Below, piece after piece: positions 1-5,679 of a stretch of DNA of 11,772 nucleotides (positions are counted from its first letter, which is position 1; each line of letters starts with the position of its first letter). This DNA comes from Candidatus Gottesmanbacteria bacterium (GTDB lineage Bacteria > Patescibacteriota > Microgenomatia > UBA10105 > UBA927). The notes beneath the pieces are model-generated. The model searched no databases. It had not been told where the DNA came from and worked only from the letters and a program-made list of their open reading frames with translations. The position numbers were made by a program, and so were the translations under genes. The stretch lies in assembly GCA_016199185.1 (NCBI GenBank), contig JACQHE010000015.1, positions 1 to 11,772 of the forward strand, in the 5' to 3' direction.

Positions 1-134
1 AGCGTAGGCTGTGTGCCAACATGGCCACCGGTAAATACGGCCGGTTCTCCAAAAATCTCTCCGAAAAGTTTTGGGCCGAGGTTAAAAAAGTCTTCCCCAA
101 GATCGATTTCGTGGGAGTGAAGATAGACCCTTGA
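1..134 (+). CDS. C-terminal end of an unrecognised protein (partial)
   Basis: An open frame enters from the left edge and reads from base 3 to a TGA at 132-134, giving 43 residues. The peptide is Lys/Phe-rich (for example KYGRFSKNLSEKFW and VFPKIDFVGVKIDP) and looks like a real protein end rather than random translation. I do not recognise the family. Its stop codon lies inside the -35 box (131-136) of the next promoter, so the following antitoxin gene begins independently almost immediately after it. The rest of the gene is outside the window. Confidence 0.5.
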   Translation, partial: RRLCANMATGKYGRFSKNLSEKFWAEVKKVFPKIDFVGVKIDP

Positions 135-158
135 CATAGTAATGAAAAATTATATACT
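131..158 (+). promoter_or_regulatory. Sigma70-type promoter of the RelB-like antitoxin gene
   Basis: A perfect -35 TTGACA (131-136) is followed after 16 bp by -10 TATACT (153-158). The ATG at 167 is only 8 nt beyond the -10, so the transcript would start at or within one or two bases of the start codon. No Shine-Dalgarno sequence is present. The -35 overlaps the stop codon of the upstream gene. Confidence 0.75.
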
Positions 159-167
159 TTGTATATA
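151..167. promoter_or_regulatory. Inverted repeat over -10 box and start codon, likely antitoxin operator
   Basis: TATATAC-TTT-GTATATA is a perfect 7-bp inverted repeat. It covers the -10 hexamer and reaches the first base of the antitoxin ATG. RelB/DinJ antitoxins are known to autorepress by binding such palindromes. The position is seen directly; its use as an operator is inferred. Confidence 0.45.
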
Positions 168-478
168 TGAATACCGCAGTAGTGAATTTTAAAACCGACC
201 CTATGGTTAAAAAACAAGTTCAGAAGAAAGCCCATAATCTCGGGCTTTCGCTTAGTGCGGTTATGAATCTTTACTTACGGAAGTTTCTTACTGCACGCTC
301 GGTTGAGTTTTCCGATGTGCGCTTAGAGTTGACTCCCTGGGCGAAGCGAATGCTCAAACAATCCGAAAAGGACACCAAAGCTGGGTACGTTTCCCCGACG
401 TTCCATAATGTGGAAGACTCGATCGCATGGCTTGATGATCCACATGCTCGATACCAGAATGGACGTTCGGTACGATAG
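167..478 (+). CDS. RelB/DinJ-family antitoxin
   Basis: The 103-aa protein has an N-terminal ribbon-helix-helix-like segment (about residues 3-45: a beta strand NTAVVNFKTDP, then KKQVQKKAHNLGLSLSAVMN, then a second helix), as in RelB/DinJ antitoxins. It should dimerise on DNA with this segment, repress its own promoter, and neutralise the toxin through its C-terminal half. The start at 167 is set by the -10 box 8 nt upstream. The gene overlaps the toxin-like ORF by 20 bp (toxin ATG at 459), the usual coupling of relBE/dinJ-yafQ pairs. The partner toxin is C-terminally truncated and fused to a HAD fragment, so the pair may no longer work as a toxin-antitoxin system. The family call is from motif recognition; the exact subfamily is uncertain. 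Confidence 0.75.
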   Translation: MNTAVVNFKTDPMVKKQVQKKAHNLGLSLSAVMNLYLRKFLTARSVEFSDVRLELTPWAKRMLKQSEKDTKAGYVSPTFHNVEDSIAWLDDPHARYQNGRSVR

Positions 479-1163
479 AAATTTCCGGAAGCAGTACGAG
501 AAAGCAGATAAGAAGATTCGATCCGCTTTTACGGATCGACTTCGTCTTTTCCGTGAGAATCGCCGTCATCCTTTGCTCCATAACCATCTGCTTACCGGAG
601 AATATCAAGGTTATCGAAGCATTAATGTCACCGGTGACTGGCGAGCGCTATTCATCGAAAAACAATCAGTAGAAGGCGAGGTAATGGGGGAATTGGGGAG
701 TTTGTACAGGGAGGCAAAGATTTCCCGGGAGGAGTTTTGGAGAGAAATAAAAGAAGCACTGGGACTGCGTGAAACGATGGAACACTTGGAAAGTGAATGG
801 ATAGCAAGCTACGAGCTTATCGAAGGAACAGAGAAAATTATTAAAGCGCTAGCCAAAACATATAACGTGTATTTTCTTTCTGATAACGTGCGAGAACGGG
901 TTGAGCAGCTGGAGCAAAAGTATCATTTCCTATCGCTATTTTCCGGAGGCATTTTTTCCCATGAAGTGGGTGTGCGTAAGCCAGATCCACGCATCTACCA
1001 GATGATTCTTGATCTTACGCGCGTTACTCCCAACGAAGCAATCTACATTGACGATAAGCCTCATTTTCTCCCCCCTGCACAAGAATTGGGAATTGCTACA
1101 ATTGCATTTAAGACACCGGAACAGTTGAGAAAAGATCTAAAAATGCGTGGTATTATGGTATAA
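459..1163 (+). CDS. Chimeric ORF: truncated YafQ/RelE-type toxin fused in frame to truncated HAD hydrolase
   Basis: The ORF is 234 aa counted from ATG 459; an in-frame ATG at 408 lies deep inside the antitoxin gene and is less likely. Residues 1-68 match a YafQ/RelE-type mRNA interferase (basic N-terminal helix, HPLLHNHLLTG, then YRSINVTGDWRALF). The final strand and the C-terminal catalytic His segment (usually a GTHxxLY-like motif) are absent. From about residue 75 the sequence becomes a HAD phosphatase resembling the YihX group: cap-like helix with ISREEFWREIKEAL, motif II FLSDN (S141), motif III RKPDP (K174) and motif IV IYIDD (D198, D199). The first roughly 40 HAD residues, which carry the nucleophile DxDGT motif, are missing. 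Both halves are therefore expected to be catalytically dead. The simplest origin is a deletion joining a toxin gene to a downstream HAD gene in frame. A weak purine-rich stretch precedes ATG 684, where a HAD fragment might start by itself. Confidence 0.75.
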   Translation: MDVRYDRNFRKQYEKADKKIRSAFTDRLRLFRENRRHPLLHNHLLTGEYQGYRSINVTGDWRALFIEKQSVEGEVMGELGSLYREAKISREEFWREIKEALGLRETMEHLESEWIASYELIEGTEKIIKALAKTYNVYFLSDNVRERVEQLEQKYHFLSLFSGGIFSHEVGVRKPDPRIYQMILDLTRVTPNEAIYIDDKPHFLPPAQELGIATIAFKTPEQLRKDLKMRGIMV

Positions 1164-1183
1164 GTTGATCGCTCCCATTCATT

Positions 1184-1654
1184 ATGATTACCTGCACGTT
1201 TGAAAAAGGATACACGGCGCTTCTTCGGCATATTGTCGTTCACGCGATCGTGGAGCGTGACGGCAAATTACTTTTAGCCAAGCGGACCGGAGATCTGTTG
1301 GAGTCGGGCAAGTGGAGTCTGCCCGGAGGATTCTTAAACCGTGACGAGACGGCACCCGAAGGAGCGCTGCGTGAACTCAAGGAAGAAACCGGTTGGGAGG
1401 GGGAAATCATCAGTTGGTTTCGCATCAATACCAATCCCAATCGGCCCCATGAGGACCGTCAGAACGTGGCGATAGATCTTCTGGTAAGCCCGGTCAGGCA
1501 AACCGGCATGGGTGACGATGAATCGTCGAAGGTTGAGTGGATTGGGATAGATAAACTATTTTCGTTTGATCAGTTTGCCTTTGATCACGGGGAGAGTATT
1601 CGACTTTATCTTGAGTACCGGCGAAACAAATTCTCTCTTCCGATTTTTACCTGA
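1184..1654 (+). CDS. Nudix hydrolase
   Basis: The 156-aa protein carries a complete Nudix box G49-x5-E55-x7-REL-x-EE-x-G70-W71 (GGFLNRDE...RELKEETGW), with the metal-binding glutamates E67 and E68. The flanking parts fit the fold: IVVHAIVERDGKLLLAKR before the box and VEWIGIDKL near residues 117-125. Such proteins hydrolyse nucleoside diphosphates linked to another group (ADP-ribose, oxidised NTPs and similar); the substrate cannot be told from sequence. The gene starts 20 bp behind the HAD fragment, without a Shine-Dalgarno site. A possible extended -10 (TGG-TATAAG, 1156-1164) could give it its own short-leader transcript. It is followed by a strong palindromic terminator. Confidence 0.85.
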   Translation: MITCTFEKGYTALLRHIVVHAIVERDGKLLLAKRTGDLLESGKWSLPGGFLNRDETAPEGALRELKEETGWEGEIISWFRINTNPNRPHEDRQNVAIDLLVSPVRQTGMGDDESSKVEWIGIDKLFSFDQFAFDHGESIRLYLEYRRNKFSLPIFT

Positions 1655-1665
1655 TATGATGAAGG

Positions 1666-1705
1666 ATACGTTATCATGTTCTAGAACATGATAACGTATT
1701 TTATA
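1666..1705 (+). terminator. Rho-independent terminator (34-bp perfect palindrome plus T-tract)
   Basis: A perfect palindrome spans 1666-1699 with half-site ATACGTTATCATGTTCT. It can fold into a stem of about 15 bp with a 4-nt loop and runs directly into TTTTAT. It lies 12 bp after the Nudix stop codon, and only the plus-strand side has a T-run, so it should end plus-strand transcription. Confidence 0.7.
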
Positions 1706-1710
1706 ACCTA

Positions 1711-1932
1711 CAGGGCTTACGCAGTATAATAACGTTTAGCTTGTCATTGTGAGGAGATCCCTCACTGTCATTGCGAGCACTTCGATGTCATTGCGAACGG
1801 AGCGAAGCAATCTCAGTGTAAACTCCGCGAAGCAATCTCTCATGACAGTTCGGGACAGGCCCCGCAATCCAGCCAAACGGGATTGCCACGCCGTCAGAAC
1901 GGTCTCGCAATGACATAGTTGCGTAAGTCCTA
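1711..1932. mobile_element. MITE-like element built from TCATTGCGA-type repeats
   Basis: This 222-bp non-coding stretch separates the Nudix terminator from dnaG. Its ends are imperfect 13-bp inverted repeats (CAGGGCTTACGCA at 1711-1723; the other end, 1920-1932, reads TAGGACTTACGCA on the minus strand; 11 of 13 match). It is flanked by the direct repeat AACCTA at 1705-1710 and 1933-1938, as expected of a target-site duplication. Inside are three direct GTCATTG copies (from 1743, 1767 and 1787), an inverted copy CAATGAC (1909-1915) and two GAAGCAATCTC units (about 1804-1814 and 1829-1839). I know TCATTGCGA...GCAATCT units as dispersed repeats in many bacterial genomes. No transposase is encoded. 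Confidence 0.55.
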
Positions 1933-1959
1933 AACCTATTAGAACTTCTTTACGCTTCG

Positions 1960-1968
1960 TGTTATAGT
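1960..1968 (+). promoter_or_regulatory. Extended -10 promoter of dnaG
   Basis: TGT-TATAGT is an extended -10 element (TGn plus hexamer). It predicts a start of transcription near 1975, about 5 nt before the dnaG ATG at 1980. A -35 is weak at best (TTAGAA near 1939). It lies just outside the MITE-like element. Confidence 0.5.
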
Positions 1969-1979
1969 TGGCCTCACGT

Positions 1980-3737
1980 ATGTCAGATATTGATGAAGTC
2001 AAAGCCAGGACAGACATAATTGCTGTTATTAGTGCGCGGGTGACGCTTAAGAAAGCCGGCAGGCACTGGAAGGCGTTGTGCCCGTTTCACAGTGAAAAGA
2101 CGCCCTCTTTCATCGTGTCTCCCGAGCGTCAGTCGTGGAAGTGCTTTGGTTGCGGTAAAGGCGGGAGTGTCTTGGACTTTGTCATGGAGTACGAGCACGT
2201 GGATTTTGTGGAAGCCCTTGAGACACTTGCCGAGAAAGCAGGAGTTAAGCTCGAGCGCAGGGTTGCGGACACGCCGGAGTCAAAGCTAAAAGAAAAAATA
2301 TTTGCCGCTAACCACCTGGCAAGCGAGTATTACCACTATCTCCTCACCCAACACGCAATCGGTGAGAAGGCCCGCCAGTACCTCAAGACCCGCGGGGTGA
2401 CGGATAAAACCATCAAGACATTTGTCTTGGGCTACAGCCCCAATAGCTGGCACGGGCTCCTCAAGTACTTACAAAAGAAAGGGTATGATGGTGAACTTTT
2501 GGAGAAGGCAGGCCTTGTTATCCCGTCACGCAATTACTACGACCGATTCCGCGGGCGCGTCATGTTTACGCTCAAAGATCACCGCGGCAACGTGGTGGGC
2601 TTTTCCGGACGTCTATTAGATCCTGATGCGAAGGAAGCGAAGTATATTAATACCTCGGAAACACTGGTCTATAGTAAGAGTAACGTACTTTACGGGCTGG
2701 ATGTGGCGAAAGCCGCAATTCAAAAAGAGGGCGGGGCCATTGTGATGGAAGGTGAGTTTGACGTAATTTCTTCGTTTCAGGCAGGGGTTGCAAACGCCGT
2801 GGCGATCAAAGGCTCGGCCTTGACCCAAGGCCACGTCAATCTCCTGCGCAGGTTTGCCGACCGGCTTGTCCTGGCGCTTGACAGCGACCTTGCCGGCGAT
2901 GCGGCTGCCCGGCGCGGGATCGAGATTGCCGATCGGGCGGGGTTGGACTTGAGGGTTGCCTCCATGCCTACCGGCAAGGATCCCGATGACGCGGCGCGGG
3001 AGAATCCGAGTATATTTAAGAAAGCGCTCAAAGCCGCCGAGCCCATCTACGACTATTTCATCACCTCGGCGACTAAGCGCTTTGACCCGAAAGATGCCTT
3101 TGGAAAGCGCAAAATAAGCGACGAACTCCTGCCGGTCATAGCCAAAATAGACAACCCCATCGTCCAGGGCCACTACGTCAAAAAGTTGGCCGGCGCCCTG
3201 GGCGTTTCCGAGGACGCGGTGGGCGACGGGATGCGAAAACTCGCCCGTACCCAAGGGTTTGGGCGGGCCGCGGAAGGCGGCAAGCAGGAACTCAAAAAAG
3301 GTCGGAGCCGGGGAGAGAATCTGGGGCTTTATGTGTTGGCGATCCTCCTTCAAGGCAAGACGGTTGATCTGTACGAAGAACTCAAGGAATCCGTAGCAAT
3401 CACGGACTTCACCATTCCCGCAGTCCGCCAGATTCTTGAACATCTTGAACACTACCTGAAAGAACATCCGGTATTTCTCATCAAAGACTTTGCCGACCGG
3501 CTGCCCAAGGAACTTACTCCCACGCTTGATGAAGCGTTCCTCTGGGACGTCGCCGGCCTTTTGGATGATCAGGAGCGGTTGAGTAAAGAGTGGACCAAAG
3601 CACTCGCGGAGCTTAAGCGCATGTCGCTTCGGCGCAAAATAACAGATCTCTCCAAAAAAATGAGCGAGGAAACTGATACAGGGGAAGCACTACGCAGTCT
3701 TACCCGGGAGCTCAAACAGCTGGATAACCCGCGTTAA
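1980..3737 (+). CDS. dnaG: DNA primase DnaG
   Basis: The 585-aa protein has the full bacterial primase layout, close to the usual ~580-600 aa. A CHC2 zinc finger lies at residues 34-58 (CPFH ... CFGC: C34, H37, C55, C58). The catalytic core follows, with RFRGRVMF (189-196) and YINTSETLVYSK (222-233). The TOPRIM metal site is E257 in EGEFD, D301 and D303 in LALDSD, and D334/D336 in GKDPDD. A more divergent C-terminal helicase-interaction region covers about 430-585. It makes RNA primers for replication. I prefer ATG 1980 over the in-frame TTG at 1968 because the TTG lies inside the -10 box. The rpoD gene follows 32 bp downstream, the classic macromolecular-synthesis order, without an upstream rpsU. 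A long minus-strand open frame inside this gene is a shadow. Confidence 0.97.
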   Translation: MSDIDEVKARTDIIAVISARVTLKKAGRHWKALCPFHSEKTPSFIVSPERQSWKCFGCGKGGSVLDFVMEYEHVDFVEALETLAEKAGVKLERRVADTPESKLKEKIFAANHLASEYYHYLLTQHAIGEKARQYLKTRGVTDKTIKTFVLGYSPNSWHGLLKYLQKKGYDGELLEKAGLVIPSRNYYDRFRGRVMFTLKDHRGNVVGFSGRLLDPDAKEAKYINTSETLVYSKSNVLYGLDVAKAAIQKEGGAIVMEGEFDVISSFQAGVANAVAIKGSALTQGHVNLLRRFADRLVLALDSDLAGDAAARRGIEIADRAGLDLRVASMPTGKDPDDAARENPSIFKKALKAAEPIYDYFITSATKRFDPKDAFGKRKISDELLPVIAKIDNPIVQGHYVKKLAGALGVSEDAVGDGMRKLARTQGFGRAAEGGKQELKKGRSRGENLGLYVLAILLQGKTVDLYEELKESVAITDFTIPAVRQILEHLEHYLKEHPVFLIKDFADRLPKELTPTLDEAFLWDVAGLLDDQERLSKEWTKALAELKRMSLRRKITDLSKKMSEETDTGEALRSLTRELKQLDNPR

Positions 3738-3740
3738 TCC

Positions 3741-3749
3741 TGCTATACT
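3741..3749 (+). promoter_or_regulatory. Extended -10 promoter of rpoD
   Basis: TGC-TATACT starts 3 nt after the dnaG stop codon. The predicted start of transcription is near 3756, giving a leader of about 14 nt to the ATG at 3770. The same nonamer, TGCTATACT, recurs before the minus-strand operon (8783-8775), also with a leader of about 14 nt. Confidence 0.6.
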
Positions 3750-3769
3750 TACCCCAAGCGACATCTTCT

Positions 3770-4864
3770 ATGGCTTCCAAATCACGTTCTTCTATCGCCA
3801 CAATGAGCGACCTTCTTCATGAAGGTAAAGAGAACGGATTTGTCACACAGGATGACATTCTCACACTTTTTCCCAAACCCGAAGAGCATTTACCGGAACT
3901 TGATTACCTCTACGATCAGCTCATCCGCGCGGGCGTGGATGTGTTTGAAACCACCTCGCAGGACATAGAAAAAGAGGCAAGCAAAAGCATTGCTGACCTT
4001 GAAAAAGAAATCGAGGCGCTCGCCCGCGCGGGCGATGAAGGCGTTTCCGATCCGGTGCGGATGTACCTCAAAGAAATCGGCCGCGTGCCGCTTCTCAAGT
4101 TTGAAGACGAAATGAATCTGGCCAAGCGCTACGAAAAAGGGGACAAACGCGCCAAGAAAAAGCTTACGGAAAGCAATCTCCGGCTGGTCGTTTCTATAGC
4201 CAAAAAGTACATCGGCCGGGGGATGAGCCTTCTCGACCTTATTCAGGAGGGCAATCAGGGACTGATCCGCGCGGTGGAGAAGTACGACTGGAGGAAGGGG
4301 TTTAAGTTTAGCACCTACGCTACGTGGTGGATCCGGCAGGCGATCACGCGAGCCATTGCCGACCAAGCCCGCACGATCCGAATCCCCGTCCACATGGTGG
4401 AGACGATTAATCGTTTCGTACGCGCATCTCGTCGTTTGATGCAGGAGCTCGGGCGGGAGCCCTCCCCGGAGGAAGTGGCGCGCGTCATGCAGATTGATGT
4501 AACGAAGGTTCGCGAGATCCAAAAAGTCTCCCAGGAGCCCACGTCTTTGGAAACGCCGGTGGGCGATGAGGAAGACAGTCATCTGGGCGACTTCATCTCC
4601 GATCCGGGCCCCACGCCGTATGACCAGACCAGCCGGCAGCTTCTCAAAGAGCACATGGAAGAAGTGTTGGCGACCCTCTCCGATCGCGAGAAGAAAGTCC
4701 TTATCTTGCGTTTTGGCCTGGAGGACGGCAGGCCCCGGACGCTTGAGGAAGTGGGCGCCCAGTTCGGCGTCACCCGCGAGCGTATCCGACAAATTGAAGC
4801 CAAGGCTTTACGTAAGTTGCGCCACCCGTCGCGCTCCAAAAAGCTTCGCGATTACCTTGAGTAG
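3770..4864 (+). CDS. rpoD: Principal (housekeeping) RNA polymerase sigma factor, SigA/RpoD
   Basis: The 364-aa group 1 sigma factor binds core RNA polymerase and recognises -10/-35 promoters. A compact region 1.1 (about residues 10-75) is followed by region 1.2 (SDPVRMYLKEIGRVPLL, 93-109). Region 2 spans about 130-205, with NLRLVVSIAKKY, LIQEGNQGL and the melting segment STYATWWIRQAITRA (181-195). Region 3 is about 204-285. Region 4.2 carries the helix-turn-helix EEVGAQFGVTRERIRQIEAKAL (326-347). There is no long non-conserved insert, as in SigA of small genomes. No Shine-Dalgarno site precedes the ATG. The codons from 4835 to 4854 are repeated exactly at 5649-5668. The last codons and stop (CTT GAG TAG) supply the -35 box of the following toxin-antitoxin promoter. 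Confidence 0.97.
   Translation: MASKSRSSIATMSDLLHEGKENGFVTQDDILTLFPKPEEHLPELDYLYDQLIRAGVDVFETTSQDIEKEASKSIADLEKEIEALARAGDEGVSDPVRMYLKEIGRVPLLKFEDEMNLAKRYEKGDKRAKKKLTESNLRLVVSIAKKYIGRGMSLLDLIQEGNQGLIRAVEKYDWRKGFKFSTYATWWIRQAITRAIADQARTIRIPVHMVETINRFVRASRRLMQELGREPSPEEVARVMQIDVTKVREIQKVSQEPTSLETPVGDEEDSHLGDFISDPGPTPYDQTSRQLLKEHMEEVLATLSDREKKVLILRFGLEDGRPRTLEEVGAQFGVTRERIRQIEAKALRKLRHPSRSKKLRDYLE
4835..4854 (+). repeat. Left copy of 20-bp exact direct repeat in the rpoD 3' end (att-like core)
   Basis: TCCAAAAAGCTTCGCGATTA encodes the end of the conserved SKKLRDY segment of the sigma factor. An identical 20-mer occurs at 5649-5668. Immediately outside this core the two copies diverge at nearly every wobble position, so the identity is sharply bounded on both sides. 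The toxin-antitoxin module lies between the copies. Confidence 0.7.
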
Positions 4865-4885
4865 GTTCTGGTTATGGTGTATAAT
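4857..4885 (+). promoter_or_regulatory. Promoter of the RHH/PIN toxin-antitoxin module
   Basis: TTGAGT (4857-4862) and a perfect TATAAT (4880-4885) are separated by an optimal 17 bp. The -35 is formed by the last bases of rpoD (CTT GAG TAG). Exactly 6 nt separate the -10 from ATG 4892, so the mRNA should start at the A of the start codon. Two overlapping palindromes lie on the site, GTATA-A-TATAC (4879-4889) and ATACGTAT (4886-4893), and are good candidates for antitoxin operators. Confidence 0.75.
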
Positions 4886-4891
4886 ATACGT

Positions 4892-5164
4892 ATGCAGCGA
4901 TACCAAATTTATCTTGATCCCTATCATGTAGCCACTATAGATGAGTATGGAGCGATTGCTAGACTGAACCGCTCAGAAGTTCTTCGTTTCCTTATCGAAA
5001 GAGGCGCTACGCAAGCAACAAAACTGCTTGCACATCTGGTTCCTCCCAAAAAATCTGCTTCCCTAGACAGCCTTATTGGGCTTGTCGATCTTGGCACCAC
5101 AAAAAAATCTAATGTTGCCCTTCGCGATAACACGTTTTACCTCTCAAAACCCATGTCATTATGA
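4892..5164 (+). CDS. Ribbon-helix-helix antitoxin (VapB-type partner of a PIN toxin)
   Basis: The 90-aa protein has an N-terminal ribbon-helix-helix pattern: beta strand RYQIYLD (residues 3-9), helix PYHVATIDEYGAIARL, turn NRSE, and helix VLRFLIERGATQA (29-41). The C-terminal half is polar and probably wraps the toxin. It should bind and block the PIN nuclease and autorepress the promoter. The start at 4892 is chosen over the in-frame ATG at 4874 because that one lies upstream of the -10 hexamer and could not be transcribed from it. The stop overlaps the toxin start (ATGA, 5161-5164), giving translational coupling. The gene lies inside the segment bounded by the duplicated rpoD tails. Confidence 0.75.
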   Translation: MQRYQIYLDPYHVATIDEYGAIARLNRSEVLRFLIERGATQATKLLAHLVPPKKSASLDSLIGLVDLGTTKKSNVALRDNTFYLSKPMSL

Positions 5165-5589
5165 AAGTCTTCGTTGACACGAGCGCTTTCGTTTCCCTTT
5201 TTGTCAAACAAGACGCGCACCACGAACGCGTCGTTAAAAAACACAAAGAATACGTCCAACATCGTGCGATTTTTCTCACCTCTGATTACATATTAGACGA
5301 ACTCTATACCCATCTTGTCTACGACCTACCGAAAAACAAGGTTGGCCAAGTCGCTGCCGTATTCGACCATACAATACAATCCAAAGATATTCGTGTGCTG
5401 CCGATTGATGAAACGATCTTTTCTCAAGCCAAAGATGCGCTCATACGGTTTTGTGAGCACAAAATCTCTTTTACTGACTGTACGTCCTATGTGCTCTTCA
5501 AAAAACTTGCGCTTGATGAGGTGTTTACGCTCGATTCGGACTTCAAAAAACTCAATATTTCGGTTTCTTTTCCCCATCTCTCATCATAA
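5161..5589 (+). CDS. PIN-domain toxin ribonuclease (VapC-type)
   Basis: The 142-aa protein is a complete PIN domain with the expected acidic metal ligands: D6 in FVDTSAF, E47 in YILDELYTHL, D106 in SFTDCTSYVL, and D125/D127 in TLDSDFKKL. PIN toxins such as VapC cut structured RNAs, often tRNA anticodon loops or rRNA; the target here is unknown. It overlaps the antitoxin by 4 bp (ATGA), the typical two-gene toxin-antitoxin design with the antitoxin first. Length is normal for the family and nothing suggests inactivation. The copied rpoD tail begins within a few bases of its stop codon, so the module fills the inserted segment almost exactly. Confidence 0.85.
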   Translation: MKVFVDTSAFVSLFVKQDAHHERVVKKHKEYVQHRAIFLTSDYILDELYTHLVYDLPKNKVGQVAAVFDHTIQSKDIRVLPIDETIFSQAKDALIRFCEHKISFTDCTSYVLFKKLALDEVFTLDSDFKKLNISVSFPHLSS

Positions 5590-5590
5590 T

Positions 5591-5678
5591 CGCAAGAGGA
5601 CGGCAGATAGAGGCGAAAGCGCTGAGAAAGCTAAGACATCCTTCCCGTTCCAAAAAGCTTCGCGATTATCTCGAATAA
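5591..5678 (+). pseudogene. Duplicated, synonymously recoded 3' end of rpoD
   Basis: From CGG at 5601 to TAA at 5676-5678 this stretch encodes exactly the last 25 residues of the sigma factor (RQIEAK...KKLRDYLE). At DNA level, 19 of 26 codons including the stop differ from rpoD, all synonymously: the first 9 codons all differ, as do 15 of the first 16, then six are identical, then the last four differ. Weaker similarity continues to 5591 (CGC AAG AGG against rpoD CGC GAG CGT), with an apparent 2-bp loss. It has no start codon and is not an independent gene. It ends one base before the trmO-like stop on the other strand. It is either the host's original rpoD tail left behind by an insertion or an arm carried by the element. 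Confidence 0.85.
5649..5668 (+). repeat. Right copy of the 20-bp att-like direct repeat
   Basis: This is identical to 4835-4854; the two copies are 814 bp apart and bracket the RHH/PIN module. It lies within the recoded rpoD tail. Confidence 0.7.
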
Positions 5679-5679
5679 C

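Noticed and set aside
408..458. Upstream ATG 408 as start of the toxin-HAD chimera
   Set aside because: It would overlap the antitoxin by 71 bp and add residues not found in YafQ-like toxins; ATG 459 begins right at the toxin domain.
1741..1915. CRISPR-like array in the dnaG upstream region
   Set aside because: The repeats are short, irregular in spacing and in both orientations, inside TIR-bounded DNA; no cas gene is present.
2616..3467. Long minus-strand open frame (283 codons) inside dnaG
   Set aside because: It is an antisense shadow of a strongly conserved primase; the translation shows no family motifs.
3890..4792. Long minus-strand open frame (300 codons) inside rpoD
   Set aside because: It is antisense to the conserved sigma factor and lacks recognisable domains.
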